Shown: positions 29,691-39,215, numbered from the stretch's first letter. The stretch is DNA of 42,522 nucleotides from Acetobacteroides hydrogenigenes (GCF_004340205.1 NZ_SLWB01000022.1:1-42522), one strand, 5' to 3'. A program made the numbers and translations. Notes: generated by a model from the letters alone, not told the origin.

Positions 29691-30470
29691 ATGTCACGCT
29701 TCAAGCTTACGCTGGAATACGATGGTTCAGCCTTCCATGGCTGGCAGCTGCTAAAAGGGCACAGCTCGGTGCAGGGGAAAATTATGGATGCCTGCCGCGA
29801 GGTGTTTAAAACCGACAGATTCGAGCTCTATGGCTCGGGACGAACCGATGCCGGCGTTCATGCGCTAGGGCAGGTGGCCCATCTCGACGTAGCCACCCAG
29901 CTATCGACAACCCAAATGCGCTACAAGCTCAACGACAACCTTCCGGCATCAATTTCGATTATCGCTATCGAGGAGGTTGATCCTAAATTCCATGCACGGT
30001 ACGATGCCATTGCCCGTAGCTACATATACCAAATAGCCACCCGCAAAACAGCCTTTGGCAAGAAGTACGCCTACTGGATTAAGGATGATCTCAACGTCGT
30101 AGACATGCAGGCTGCAGCAGACATGATGGTAGGGATGAAAGATTTCCGCTCGTTTGGCGATAAGGATTCCGAAACAAAGTCGACCATTGTAGAAGTAACC
30201 AGCGTAAACGTATACCGCGATGGAGAATCTATAATCGTACACGTTGTTGGATCGCACTTTCTGTGGAAGATGGTTCGCCGAATGGTGGGCGTGCTCATAG
30301 AAGCAGGCCGTGGAAACATCAACGCATCAAAGCTTCGCAGCTTCTTCGAAAGGCACTCCGACGAGCCTGCCAAGCTAACCGTACCTCCTTCGGGGCTCTA
30401 CCTCGAACATGTTTACTATCCGGGCGAAAAGATTAACGACAAGCCCATTCCGCTACTTTACATCAGATAA
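29691..30470 (+). CDS. truA: tRNA pseudouridine(38-40) synthase TruA
   Basis: 259 residues; converts uridines 38, 39 and 40 in the tRNA anticodon arm to pseudouridine. The catalytic Asp53 lies in the family signature GSGRTDAGVHALGQVAHLD. Other landmarks: the N-terminal LEYDGSAFHGWQ, FHARYDAIARSYIYQI, and near the C-terminus HVVGSHFLWKMVRRMVGVL and AKLTVPPSGLYLEHVYYP. Length is normal for the family. The hicB-like gene follows after 12 bp, so the two are probably cotranscribed. Confidence 0.96.
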   Translation: MSRFKLTLEYDGSAFHGWQLLKGHSSVQGKIMDACREVFKTDRFELYGSGRTDAGVHALGQVAHLDVATQLSTTQMRYKLNDNLPASISIIAIEEVDPKFHARYDAIARSYIYQIATRKTAFGKKYAYWIKDDLNVVDMQAAADMMVGMKDFRSFGDKDSETKSTIVEVTSVNVYRDGESIIVHVVGSHFLWKMVRRMVGVLIEAGRGNINASKLRSFFERHSDEPAKLTVPPSGLYLEHVYYPGEKINDKPIPLLYIR

Positions 30471-30482
30471 CACAACAAGGAT

Positions 30483-30728
30483 ATGAAAGACTTAACGTTC
30501 AAGATCGTCGTAAAACAAATTGAGGAAGGGCTGTTTATGGCCGTTGCCCCCTCGCTAGAAGATTGCTACGTAGAGGCATCAACCGAAAAGGAAGCAATAG
30601 AGCAAATTCAGGAGATGATAGGCAATACCATTCGCGAGATGGTCGTTAACAACGAAAAAATCGTTGACGACTCGAAGGCTGCAATCTACAACCTCACCAT
30701 CGAATTTGGCGATACTCCTTCGGCATAG
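30483..30728 (+). CDS. HicB-family small protein (orphan antitoxin-like)
   Basis: 81 residues with the HicB partial RNase-H-like fold: FKIVVKQIEEGLFMAVAPSLEDCYVEASTEKEAI, an EAIEQIQEMIGNTI helix and the strand YNLTIEF. The typical pattern GxFxAxxPxLxGC is modified to GLFMAVAPSLEDC. HicB proteins neutralise HicA mRNA interferases and often carry a DNA-binding tail; here the tail is missing and no HicA lies on either side. It may be a solitary HicB-like regulator or a remnant. It is probably cotranscribed with truA. Confidence 0.75.
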   Translation: MKDLTFKIVVKQIEEGLFMAVAPSLEDCYVEASTEKEAIEQIQEMIGNTIREMVVNNEKIVDDSKAAIYNLTIEFGDTPSA

Positions 30729-30818
30729 GGATACCCAAGAAGCACACACGTATTTGGAAGGCAATACAACCATTGCTGCTCCAACTTATTCGTACAAAAG
30801 AAAGGTTCTTCAACTATC

Positions 30819-30841
30819 AGCGGCTCCGAACAAGAGCCGCT
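30819..30841 (+). terminator. Hairpin after the hicB-like gene
   Basis: An 8-bp GC-rich perfect stem (agcggctc / gagccgct) with a 7-nt loop, 90 bp past the stop. No T tract, so a weak terminator candidate on either strand. Confidence 0.35.
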
Positions 30842-30931
30842 CACCCCACGGTGGATAAGAGCAGAGGAGGGCAAAGCGCTATCCACGAAGTTGCCAATTA
30901 AGCATGGGTGCTACTGCATAGCATCGCCAGC

Positions 30932-31930
30932 CTAAAACATCAGCTTTTTTAACGGCTTAACCTTAAGCATCAGCCACACAACCAAAGCCGACACTACAAA
31001 CACCGTAAGAGATATAAGTAGAGTATTCAGGTACGAGTTCTCTACAAAGCTAGAATACCAGTAGCGCTTAATGATGTTAAGCGGAATCATGTGTATAAGA
31101 TAAATGCCAAAAGTTAGATCGGATAGCTCCGACAGAAATCGGCTATTGGGTATCTCTACTTTCCTAAAGAGGTTTACCAAAGCAACAGCACCCAATATCG
31201 AGGTTATGCTTAGGTAGCTGTAAAAGTACCACACGTAGTGCTTCGCCTCAAATAGGAGGCCGGTAAACGTAAAGGCCATGGCATAGCACACGACAGCCAC
31301 AAGCACAAGCAACCACCGAGCATTGAGCACTCCCTTAAACGAGCGCAAGCTACCACCTATCATAAAGTACCCAAGGTACGACACCCACCAAACGCCAATC
31401 CACGGCTTGTTTCCCGAATAGGAATCCCAGGCATCCATGCCCATTGCAACAGCAAAGGCACCAATGGCTGCATAGGCAAAATAACGAGTTCCTATGCGAT
31501 GAAGCAGATCGCTCAGCAATGGAGCAACAGCATAAAGCCCCATCAGCATCCCTAAGAACCATAGATGAAAGTATGGTTTACCCCAGAAAAAACCGTCCCA
31601 TATTTTTCGAGGATGAGTGTGATCGAAAAAATACGCCCACAATAGGTAAACCACCGACCAGCAAATAAGAGGCAACAGTATACGGGTAAACCGTTTTCGG
31701 TAGAAGTCGGCGTAGCTTGAGATCGGTTTTAGGATAAGATAACCGCTAATAATAACAAACACCGGAACGCTAAACCGCCCTAGCACATTAAATAGATTCC
31801 CTGCCCAAAACGCATCGTTTACTACCTTCATGTTATGGGTAACAAGCGGTGCCGAAACATGAATAAAGACAACACCAAGCGCCGAAATGACGCGTAGCAA
31901 ATCTATCCCCATGTGTCGACCTTTTACCAT
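30932..31930 (-). CDS. Acyltransferase 3 family membrane protein
   Basis: 332 residues with about ten membrane helices. The family signature is at the N-terminus: GIDLLRVISALGVVFIHVSAPL (positions 8-29), with the conserved His24, and FSVPVFVIISGYLI in helix 2, then RKRFTRILLPLICWSVVY. The short WecH-like size and the LWFLGMLMGLYAVAPLL segment fit O-acetylation of surface polysaccharide. Substrate is unknown. Met7 is an alternative start close to the signature. Confidence 0.88.
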   Translation of the reverse strand: MVKGRHMGIDLLRVISALGVVFIHVSAPLVTHNMKVVNDAFWAGNLFNVLGRFSVPVFVIISGYLILKPISSYADFYRKRFTRILLPLICWSVVYLLWAYFFDHTHPRKIWDGFFWGKPYFHLWFLGMLMGLYAVAPLLSDLLHRIGTRYFAYAAIGAFAVAMGMDAWDSYSGNKPWIGVWWVSYLGYFMIGGSLRSFKGVLNARWLLVLVAVVCYAMAFTFTGLLFEAKHYVWYFYSYLSITSILGAVALVNLFRKVEIPNSRFLSELSDLTFGIYLIHMIPLNIIKRYWYSSFVENSYLNTLLISLTVFVVSALVVWLMLKVKPLKKLMF

Positions 31931-31951
31931 CGAAAGTAAATTTTACTTGCA

Positions 31952-31984
31952 TAAGAAAGGGCTGAGTAAGCCGCTCAGCCCTTT
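31952..31984 (-). terminator. Rho-independent terminator of the rubrerythrin gene
   Basis: An 11-bp perfect stem (aaagggctgag / ctcagcccttt) with a 7-nt loop; on the minus strand it is followed by CTTAT, a weak T tract. It begins 22 bp after the stop. Confidence 0.7.
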
Positions 31985-32006
31985 ACAGGTGTAAAGATAT
32001 AAAATC

Positions 32007-32582
32007 CTAGTAGTTGTCGTTATACTCCTCGAAATACGCCTGCGTCTTCAAGCAGTTTGGACAAGTTTTTGGAGCCTTCTTTCCTTTATGATGATAGCCA
32101 CATTCGCGGCAAACCCATTCGGCATCTTCTTCTCTCTCGAACACTTTATCCTCTTCAACGCGTTTTTGCAGCTTGCGGTAGCGCTCCATGTGCGTTTTTT
32201 CGACAGCAGCAATTAGCTTAAAGTGAGTGGCTATTTTCTTAAATCCCTCTTCCTCGGCAATACGTGCAAATTCAGGATAGAGCACGGTCCACTCCTCCTC
32301 TTCGCCACCAGCTGCGGCAGCCAGGTTTTCAGCAGTTGTTCCTACAACACCAGCAGGGTAGCTTGCGGTAATCTCAACCATTCCACCTTCAAGGAAGCTA
32401 AAGTAGATACGGGCATGTTCGTCCTCGTTAATAGCCGTTTCGTTAAAGATAGCAGCAATTTGCTCGTAGCCCTCTTCTTGAGCCTTCTTGGCAAACATCT
32501 TATACCTACGGCTTGCCTGCGATTCACCTGCAAATGCCTTAAGCAGGTTTTGTTCTGTTCTTGTTCCTTTTACGCTTTCCAT
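32007..32582 (-). CDS. rbr: Rubrerythrin
   Basis: 191 residues. The N-terminal 145 residues are a ferritin-like four-helix bundle with the two ExxH/E diiron motifs (AFAGESQASRRY, ETAINEDEHARIYF, and LIAAVEKTHMERY). The C-terminal rubredoxin domain has its four iron ligands in CRECG and CPNC. It reduces hydrogen peroxide in the cytoplasm with electrons passed through the rubredoxin iron, a typical anaerobe defence. It has a Glu-rich region in the middle (GGEEEEW). Single gene with its own terminator. Confidence 0.96.
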   Translation of the reverse strand: MESVKGTRTEQNLLKAFAGESQASRRYKMFAKKAQEEGYEQIAAIFNETAINEDEHARIYFSFLEGGMVEITASYPAGVVGTTAENLAAAAGGEEEEWTVLYPEFARIAEEEGFKKIATHFKLIAAVEKTHMERYRKLQKRVEEDKVFEREEDAEWVCRECGYHHKGKKAPKTCPNCLKTQAYFEEYNDNY

Positions 32583-32945
32583 ATTGTCAGATTAGTAAGT
32601 TTTGTTTATGCTGCTAAATTTACGAAAAGAAGCGCGAATTGTGAAATAGCAAACACTATTTTTCGCCCTTTCAAAACGAAAATAAAATACATAGTCCCAA
32701 TATGCTTTCAATACAACAAGTATACTTTACCATAGCCTCAAATGTTGAACTACAGAAAGGGCTTTTCCATCGTGTCCACAAATTCTTATGATTTGATGCA
32801 AAAACATGCTAATTTTGGATGTGATCATCCGTGCGCTCCCGTGATCTACAACATACCCAATCCTTTTTATCCTCTAAGGGTTGAAGCATTCGGATAGCGT
32901 TGTGCAAAGGGATAAGCGGCTGCTTTCAATTTAAATCACCAATAA
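32583..32945. other. Intergenic region, nothing recognised
   Basis: Divergent gap between rubrerythrin and a small membrane protein. AT-rich, with one near-match to a -7 element on the minus strand (TAAATTTA close to the rubrerythrin start) and a short palindrome (gatgtgatcatc, about 32817). No reading frame or stable hairpin stands out. Confidence 0.4.
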
Positions 32946-33263
32946 ATGAAATCTGCGGTAAAATCGTATTTCTATGCTTCGCTTCTTGCCTTAGCAACCA
33001 TTGTGGCATCGTACCTAGCACTGGTTGCCTATGTTAAAGCCATAGACGGAAGCTTCTTTGACATTTTAGACAAGTTCTACTGGGCTCTAATACTCGGTCT
33101 TGTTATAGATAGCCTGATTATTTGGGGAATCGGTGCACTAATCCACAAAAAGGAGTTCTTCCGCACAACATTTATTGGCAGCAGCTACAAGCTTTTCTAC
33201 TACATAAGCTCATCGGTATTCTGTGTGGCGCTGTTGTATCTATTCCTTATTGTGATTTACTAA
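32946..33263 (+). CDS. Small membrane protein of unknown function
   Basis: 105 residues with three predicted transmembrane helices (about 9-30, 42-66, 80-104) and a short basic loop (HKKEF). No family recognised. Codon use resembles its neighbours and the start has a plausible AT-rich leader. The next gene starts 40 bp downstream on the same strand, so the two may be cotranscribed. Confidence 0.6.
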   Translation: MKSAVKSYFYASLLALATIVASYLALVAYVKAIDGSFFDILDKFYWALILGLVIDSLIIWGIGALIHKKEFFRTTFIGSSYKLFYYISSSVFCVALLYLFLIVIY

Positions 33264-33303
33264 CACCTCCCTACTCGTAGGGTACTTGACCATAAAAACG
33301 GAC

Positions 33304-34395
33304 ATGAAAAAGCTGATAACCTTTAACCTACTGCTTCTACTTCTAGCACCTTGCTTTGGGCAGGACACAGAGGAGCTAAAGAAGGAGATTAAAACGCTAA
33401 AAGAAGCGGTTGCCGATTACGAGCATCGCTTCGATGCGCTGGAAAAAATTGCCGACGACAATCTCTGGTTCTCTCGAATGCAGGATGTTGCCTTTGTTGA
33501 CAAGGTATACATCTGCGGACCACCACCTGCAAAGGCAAAGAACCCAACGGCAATGGGAGCTAAGAATCCGGTAAAATTCTGGTCGTATGTTTTCATTCCA
33601 AAAAACATAGACCTAGACAAGAAATATCCGCTTATCGTGCTTCCTCATGGTGGAGTTCATGGCAACTTTGGCACCTACCATGTGCATATCATGCGCGAAC
33701 TTATGGCCCAAGGATATATCGTCGTTGCTCCAGAATATCGTGGAAGCAACGGTTATGGAAAAGGTTTCTGGAAACAAATTGACTATGGTGGACTAGAGGT
33801 AGACGATGTTGATGCCAGCCGCGAATACATGTGCGAAAACTACGACTTTGTTGACAAAGATCGGGTTGGAATTATTGGCTGGAGCCACGGTGGATTAATC
33901 ACCCTATTTAACCTATTCGACCATGCCGAGCACTACAAGGTTGGATTTGCAGGAGTACCTGTCTCTGATCTTATTGCACGAATGGGCTACTACGATGACG
34001 AATACCGCGACCTTTACTCTGCCGACTACCATATAGGGAAAACAGCAAAGGATAACATTGCCGAGTATCGTCGACGCTCACCAGCATGGAATGTGGATCG
34101 ATTCAAAAACACCCCGCTGCTAATCCACACCAACACTAACGACGATGATGTTAATGTACTCGAAGTAGAGCACCTCATTAAGTCGCTAAAAGCAGAGAAC
34201 AAAAAATTCGAATACGAGATTTATAAGGATATTCCGGGTGGACATTCTTTCGATCGTATCGACCCCAAGAAATCGCGCGAAATACGGCTCAAGATTTGGA
34301 ATTTCTTAGCAAAAGAGCTCAACCCTCCTGTTAGGCTTAAATCGGTAAAAGATATGGCTAAAGCGGCCTACTACCCTATTAAACACGAAAAGTAA
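33304..34395 (+). CDS. Secreted alpha/beta hydrolase, prolyl oligopeptidase (S9)-like
   Basis: 363 residues from the ATG at 33304, where the signal peptide begins (MKKLITFNLLLLLLAPCFGQ). A short charged helix (22-55) precedes the hydrolase. Catalytic triad: Ser194 in GIIGWSHGGLIT, an Asp around 281-282 in TNTNDDDVNVLE, and His314 in IPGGHSFDRI. The oxyanion strand LPHGGVHGNF and the PEYRGSNGYGKGF segment are as in S9 dipeptidyl-peptidase catalytic domains. The usual beta-propeller is absent, so it could act as an esterase or small peptidase. A strong terminator follows. Confidence 0.88.
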   Translation: MKKLITFNLLLLLLAPCFGQDTEELKKEIKTLKEAVADYEHRFDALEKIADDNLWFSRMQDVAFVDKVYICGPPPAKAKNPTAMGAKNPVKFWSYVFIPKNIDLDKKYPLIVLPHGGVHGNFGTYHVHIMRELMAQGYIVVAPEYRGSNGYGKGFWKQIDYGGLEVDDVDASREYMCENYDFVDKDRVGIIGWSHGGLITLFNLFDHAEHYKVGFAGVPVSDLIARMGYYDDEYRDLYSADYHIGKTAKDNIAEYRRRSPAWNVDRFKNTPLLIHTNTNDDDVNVLEVEHLIKSLKAENKKFEYEIYKDIPGGHSFDRIDPKKSREIRLKIWNFLAKELNPPVRLKSVKDMAKAAYYPIKHEK

Positions 34396-34417
34396 AACAT
34401 CTACAAACCCTATAACG

Positions 34418-34457
34418 AAAAGGAACGGCACTTCTATCGTAGTGCCGTTCCTTTTTT
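34418..34457. terminator. Bidirectional rho-independent terminator
   Basis: A 15-bp perfect stem (aaaaggaacggcact and its complement 34441-34455), 8-nt loop, T tract on both strands. It ends the S9-like gene on the plus strand and can end dsbD on the minus strand. Confidence 0.88.
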
Positions 34458-34503
34458 ATTAAATAATGGAAGCAATAGCAAGTTTGCGGCTTCCAGTACA
34501 ATT

Positions 34504-36543
34504 CTACTCTTTACTTTTATACGCCTCTACCCCCTTCTTGAGGTAATCCACAAAGTTATCAGGATTCAAATCGTATGCTTTGGGCGTCAGCAAAAGGTTC
34601 TCGTTATCGTCCATCAGCACATAGTAAGGCTGAGCATTCACGTTAAACTTCGATATCTGGTAGTCCGCATTAATTTTACCGAGAGTCTTCAGCACCTTAC
34701 CCTTGGCATTGGTTTTCCATTCGCTTTCGGGAAGTTCTGTCTTATCGTCAACGTAAAGTGCTAGGATAACGTACTCCTCTTGCAGCAGTTTCAGCACTCG
34801 TGGATCGCTCCACACACGAGCTTCCATCTCACGACAATTCACGCAGCCGTGACCAGTAAAGTCAATAAAAATCGGTTTGCCCACCTTCTTAGAGTACTCC
34901 TTAGCCTCCTTTAGGTCGAAAAAGCCCTTAAGCCCATGGGGTAAATGTAGAAACTCGCCATGCTTCACCTTGCCGAGATCAGTATTAGCTGATGTTGCTA
35001 CACCACGACTAACATCGAAATCCTGAGACGATTGTGGAGGAAGGTATCCTGAAATGCCACTTAGTGGTGCACCCCATAAGCCAGGAATCATGTACACAAC
35101 AAACGAGAAGGTAACCAACGCCATCATCAATCGAGGCACAGAAAGATGCTCTACATCGCTATCGTGCGAAAACTTCAGCTTACCTAACAAGTAGAATCCC
35201 ATCAGCGTAAAGGTGGTAATCCAAATCGATAGGTAAATCTCCCTATCAAGAATTCCCCAATGGTAGGTTTGATCGGCAATGCTCAAAAACTTAAAGGCAA
35301 AGGCAACCTCGAGGAATCCAAGAATAACCTTAACCGAGTTAAGCCAGCCACCCGACTTAGGCATGCTATTCATCAACGAAGGGAAAAGTGCAAACACGGT
35401 AAACGGAATAGCAAAAGCGAGCGAGAAGCCCAGCATGGCTACAATAGGTAGAATTACCTCACCACCCATCGACTGTACTAGCACAGAACCTACAATTGGT
35501 CCAGTACACGAAAACGACACAAGTACCAGCGTAAGGGCCATAAAGAAGGGGCCACCCAATCCACCCTTATCCACCTGGGCATCGGTTTTGTTTACCATCC
35601 AGCTAGGCAGCGTGATCTCGAACATTCCAAAGAATGAGAAAGCAAACACCATAAAGATGACGAAGAACAAAATATTAGGCAACCAGTGTGTACTGATAAA
35701 GTTGGCAAAATCTGCCCCAAAGATTACCGAAACCAATGTCCCAATAACGGTATAAATGAAAATGATGGAGAATCCAAAAAAGATTGCCTTACCGTGCTCT
35801 GTCTTCTTCGAGCCATCCTTCTTCATAAAGAAGCTAACGGTCATAGGAATCATAGGGAAGACACAGGGGGTAAGAATGGCTGCCAATCCAGCAAGAAATG
35901 CACCAAAGAAGAATGCCAGCAGCGACTTGCCCTGTTCCTTGGTTGGCTCTGCAGCTTTTACAAGTTCCTCCTTACTGATTGTTGAAGCCGTAGCAACAGT
36001 AGCCTTAGCAGTATCTGCAGATATCGCACTTGCGGTATCTGTGGCAGCGGCTAAAGCCTGATCCGAAAGAGGCTTTGCAGGAGTTGCTCCAGTGATTTTA
36101 AACGAGAAGTCGCCTTCTAAAGGCACACAGCTACCTTCGTTACAGCCCTGTCCTTCGATGGTTCCTTTAACGGTAATAGGCTTGTCGGTTAAAACCTTAA
36201 CCTTCTGAACAAAGGTAGCCTCATCGGAAAAATACTTTACGGTAAGCCCAAACATCTCATCAAATGCTTTGGTGGGCTTCGTTTTTTCCACAACCTTACC
36301 GATAAGCTGAATCCCAGGATTTTTGTCGAAAGAAAAGACCAATGGAAGTGGGCCATCCTTCAGAGGCTCTTGGCTGTAAAGGTGCCAACCATCATCAATA
36401 CGGGCATTAAATATGAGCTCAAATTCGTCGGCGCTCACTTTTTTTGTTTTGAACGACCAAGAAACAGGGTCGGTTAACTGACCAAAAGCAAAACTTGTTA
36501 CAAGAAATAAAGTTGCAATGGTTAGAAGTGTACGTTTAGCCAT
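34504..36543 (-). CDS. dsbD: Protein-disulfide reductase DsbD
   Basis: 679 residues from the ATG at 36543, where the signal peptide begins (MAKRTLLTIATLFLV). Three modules follow. The N-terminal alpha-type domain has Cys134 and Cys139 (GQGCNEGSCVPLEG). The eight-helix membrane domain has Cys227 (LTPCVFPM) and Cys346 (SFSCTGPIVG). The C-terminal thioredoxin has Cys567 and Cys570 (GHGCVNCREM). All six electron-relay cysteines are present. It moves electrons from cytoplasmic thioredoxin to periplasmic proteins such as TlpA-like thioredoxins. A linker rich in Ala/Thr/Ser (about 160-200) joins the first two modules. The TM cysteine in SCTGP instead of the E. coli form is usual for this phylum. Confidence 0.95.
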   Translation of the reverse strand: MAKRTLLTIATLFLVTSFAFGQLTDPVSWSFKTKKVSADEFELIFNARIDDGWHLYSQEPLKDGPLPLVFSFDKNPGIQLIGKVVEKTKPTKAFDEMFGLTVKYFSDEATFVQKVKVLTDKPITVKGTIEGQGCNEGSCVPLEGDFSFKITGATPAKPLSDQALAAATDTASAISADTAKATVATASTISKEELVKAAEPTKEQGKSLLAFFFGAFLAGLAAILTPCVFPMIPMTVSFFMKKDGSKKTEHGKAIFFGFSIIFIYTVIGTLVSVIFGADFANFISTHWLPNILFFVIFMVFAFSFFGMFEITLPSWMVNKTDAQVDKGGLGGPFFMALTLVLVSFSCTGPIVGSVLVQSMGGEVILPIVAMLGFSLAFAIPFTVFALFPSLMNSMPKSGGWLNSVKVILGFLEVAFAFKFLSIADQTYHWGILDREIYLSIWITTFTLMGFYLLGKLKFSHDSDVEHLSVPRLMMALVTFSFVVYMIPGLWGAPLSGISGYLPPQSSQDFDVSRGVATSANTDLGKVKHGEFLHLPHGLKGFFDLKEAKEYSKKVGKPIFIDFTGHGCVNCREMEARVWSDPRVLKLLQEEYVILALYVDDKTELPESEWKTNAKGKVLKTLGKINADYQISKFNVNAQPYYVLMDDNENLLLTPKAYDLNPDNFVDYLKKGVEAYKSKE

Positions 36544-36676
36544 CACTGTGGTTTTGAATTTCAATAATTTTATATCCAGCATAAGTGTTTGTTACAAATG
36601 CAGCCCCAAACTTGCGATTTTACTGAATAAAACCGACTTCTTTATGCTTTTTTTATCTTATTTAGCGTTGCTGCTA

Positions 36677-39073
36677 TTACTTCAGCAACCTAAAGGCTGA
36701 TATGTTTCCCGAGAGATCGGTAACAAAAAGAAAACCTCCTACAGCCGCAACCGTTGAAAAAATTGGCGCACCGAGATTTATCTTTTGCTTTATATCACCA
36801 TTAGCAATACTAGTTACATAAAGATAACCATCGGAAGCACCAAAAACAACGTAATCCCCAATCCTAACAGGCGAAGACTCTACGGCATGTAGATTCTTAT
36901 GAGCGTTGGGATGCGTATTTACAAGAGCAGGCCCCACATCTACGCTCCAACTTTTCTGGTTAGTTTGCAGATTAAAAGCCACCATTCCGCTACTTATACT
37001 CGAGTAAATCAGCAGATTTTCATAAACAAGAGGCACCGATTTAGTGCTCATGGCAACAGGAAGATCTACTTTTTTTAGTATAGACCCATCGCCTGCACTA
37101 ATGGCAAAATACTTATCGCCGGATACGACATGAAAACAACCTTCACTAAACGTTGATGACAGGCTAACAGCAGAAAGAACAGCATTGGGAGTCGACCATA
37201 CTGCTTTTCCATCTCGAATGCTATAGCCTACAAGCCCTCCTCTCCCATTCTGGATCAGTAGTATTCCATTCCCGACTGTAAAGGTTGATTCGCATCCATT
37301 GGTAAGCGAATCAGACTGTAACTCCCATTCTACACTTCCATCACTTAAACTCAGTGCTGCAACGCTTGTAGTATTCCCAGTAATATAAAGGCTGTCAGAG
37401 ATTACACCTCCGGTAAAATAGAAACCTTTAGAGCGATCTTCCAATGTCGTTTCCCACGTTGGAATACCCGTAAGCACATCTATCGCATATACATTGCCTA
37501 AAACATCTGTAGCAAACACATTTCCGTCATCTAATGTAAACGTGTTTTTTATGGCACCTCTAGGAAAGAAATGCCAAAGGCTCTTGCCCGTTTCAACATG
37601 AAAAGCCGCCAACTCAGACTTTCTGAACGCAAGATCGTTGGTAAGCGTTGTAACAACCACGGAATCTGCGATCATTGGAGAAGAAAAAAGCGTAGAGCCC
37701 TGAGGACTAGCAGTCCACTGATGGGAAAGCCTCCCCGAAAATTGGAAATCGACACTAGCATTATGCGCTGCATTTCCGCCCAAGTTCCCCCAAATCCCTT
37801 TAAATCGACCTAGAGAATCTTTACGAGTAGCTACCACAATAGATTTTTGCGATTTAACAACCTCACCACTTTCAGCAACAGCTTCAAGTCTAAGCGAGTA
37901 TTGGGTAGCAGTATCAGCGGGAGTCATTACGTAGAAACCGCTCCAAGTCCACGGAGTAGCTCTATTTAATTCGCTCCATCTATATTCCGAGGTATCCTTT
38001 GAAATTCCGATGCGAACGCGCTTTACTGGCGATTGAGATGAGCTCACATTGGTATAAAAACGGATCTTATTATCCTCAATCCAAGCAGTATCGTTAGGAG
38101 AAACAATAGCAGCTACGTTTGGTATGTTTGTAAGAATCATTTCTGTTGTAATGTTTCCCTTAGGAGGAACTGTTACCAGCCTAAAACCGGCAGGAGAGTG
38201 GTCGACCCCCCCAGCAGTAAGCGGAGAAGTACAGATTGTCGAAGTAGAAAGCCTTCCTCGATACTCAAAAAGGCTAATGCTTCGAGTACTACAACCATCT
38301 ACAATTGCCCTAATATTGAAATCGTTTAAAGAAAGGGTATCACCTCCCACCGAAAGCATTTCTCTACTATGGTTTATCTCGTCTGAAGCTGTAATAAGGA
38401 CAGTTGGATAAGATCGACCTACACTCGTCAGCATGCTTTTAAGCCATTGAACAGAACGTTTGCCACCATCGGAAGCGGTTGAAAACACAACAAAATGAAC
38501 ACCATCCTGAATAAACGAGTAGCGATATGGCCCATTTTTATCCGAACTAGCATCAGAAATCGCAAAGTAAACAGGAATGCCCAGCTCTTTTTCTAAAAAG
38601 GAACTCCCCTCTGCAGAATACCGTCCAGTACAAACAACAAAAGAAGCACCATAATAAAAAGCATACCGTTTTAACCCATCAACCCATCCGCGATCCGAGG
38701 ACAAAAAGGGTTCGTTAAGAATTACAAACTTGGCTGTTTCGCTTTTCTTTCTTGCTACCTTGTTCAGCACAAATTGGAGTGGATTTGCATCACCACTAAC
38801 CTCCTGATAGAACTTAGAGGTAGAGTAACCATCTGGAGTTGTTATGGCTATATACGATGGCTTCGAAGAAGTCTCTAGCACAAAAGAGCCATCTTCCCGC
38901 GTTGTAGCAATAGCCTTTCCATCGGTAACAACCACCTCCGGGAAAGGGATCTCCTTCGATATGCCCTTTTGTGTGGTTTGGACCCTATAAATTTTGCCCG
39001 TATAGCTTTGAGCAAACAAAGAGAGAGAGATAAATGCAAAAGGAATTGCGAGTGCAACTTTATGTATGTTCAT
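36677..39073 (-). CDS. Degenerate metallophosphoesterase fused to a PQQ-like beta-propeller
   Basis: 798 residues, signal peptide ending LFAQ. Residues 25-105 are the N-terminal beta domain of calcineurin-like exported phosphatases (REDGSFVLET). Residues 113-300 follow that phosphatase fold (VYFAISDASSDKNGPYRYSF, VHFVVFS, QWLKSML, GGVDHSPAGFRLVTV). However, every metal-binding motif is altered: DxH is Asn120-Glu-Pro, GDxxD is Cys148-Thr-Gly, GNHD is Ile172-Ser-Asp-Ala, the single His is replaced near ITAS, and GHxH is Gly260-Cys-Ser-Thr. Residues 430-798 are PQQ-type propeller repeats (GKSLWHFF, GIPTWETT, GSVEWELQ, GKAVWSTP, QKSWSVDV). It is probably a secreted binding protein, not an enzyme. 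Confidence 0.75.
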   Translation of the reverse strand: MNIHKVALAIPFAFISLSLFAQSYTGKIYRVQTTQKGISKEIPFPEVVVTDGKAIATTREDGSFVLETSSKPSYIAITTPDGYSTSKFYQEVSGDANPLQFVLNKVARKKSETAKFVILNEPFLSSDRGWVDGLKRYAFYYGASFVVCTGRYSAEGSSFLEKELGIPVYFAISDASSDKNGPYRYSFIQDGVHFVVFSTASDGGKRSVQWLKSMLTSVGRSYPTVLITASDEINHSREMLSVGGDTLSLNDFNIRAIVDGCSTRSISLFEYRGRLSTSTICTSPLTAGGVDHSPAGFRLVTVPPKGNITTEMILTNIPNVAAIVSPNDTAWIEDNKIRFYTNVSSSQSPVKRVRIGISKDTSEYRWSELNRATPWTWSGFYVMTPADTATQYSLRLEAVAESGEVVKSQKSIVVATRKDSLGRFKGIWGNLGGNAAHNASVDFQFSGRLSHQWTASPQGSTLFSSPMIADSVVVTTLTNDLAFRKSELAAFHVETGKSLWHFFPRGAIKNTFTLDDGNVFATDVLGNVYAIDVLTGIPTWETTLEDRSKGFYFTGGVISDSLYITGNTTSVAALSLSDGSVEWELQSDSLTNGCESTFTVGNGILLIQNGRGGLVGYSIRDGKAVWSTPNAVLSAVSLSSTFSEGCFHVVSGDKYFAISAGDGSILKKVDLPVAMSTKSVPLVYENLLIYSSISSGMVAFNLQTNQKSWSVDVGPALVNTHPNAHKNLHAVESSPVRIGDYVVFGASDGYLYVTSIANGDIKQKINLGAPIFSTVAAVGGFLFVTDLSGNISAFRLLK

Positions 39074-39215
39074 TTCTGATGGCTACAGGTTGTATCAGCA
39101 AAATTATTGCTGTTTATAAACTATTACAATGCAAAAACAAAAGGGTAAGAGTAATTAGCTGCACTACAACTATTCGTTAAAAACAAAACGTTTATTACGA
39201 TTTATTTGCACATAT

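Noticed and set aside
35279-35755. 158-residue plus-strand reading frame
   Set aside because: It is antisense to dsbD, has no family features, and arises from the codon pattern of the real gene.
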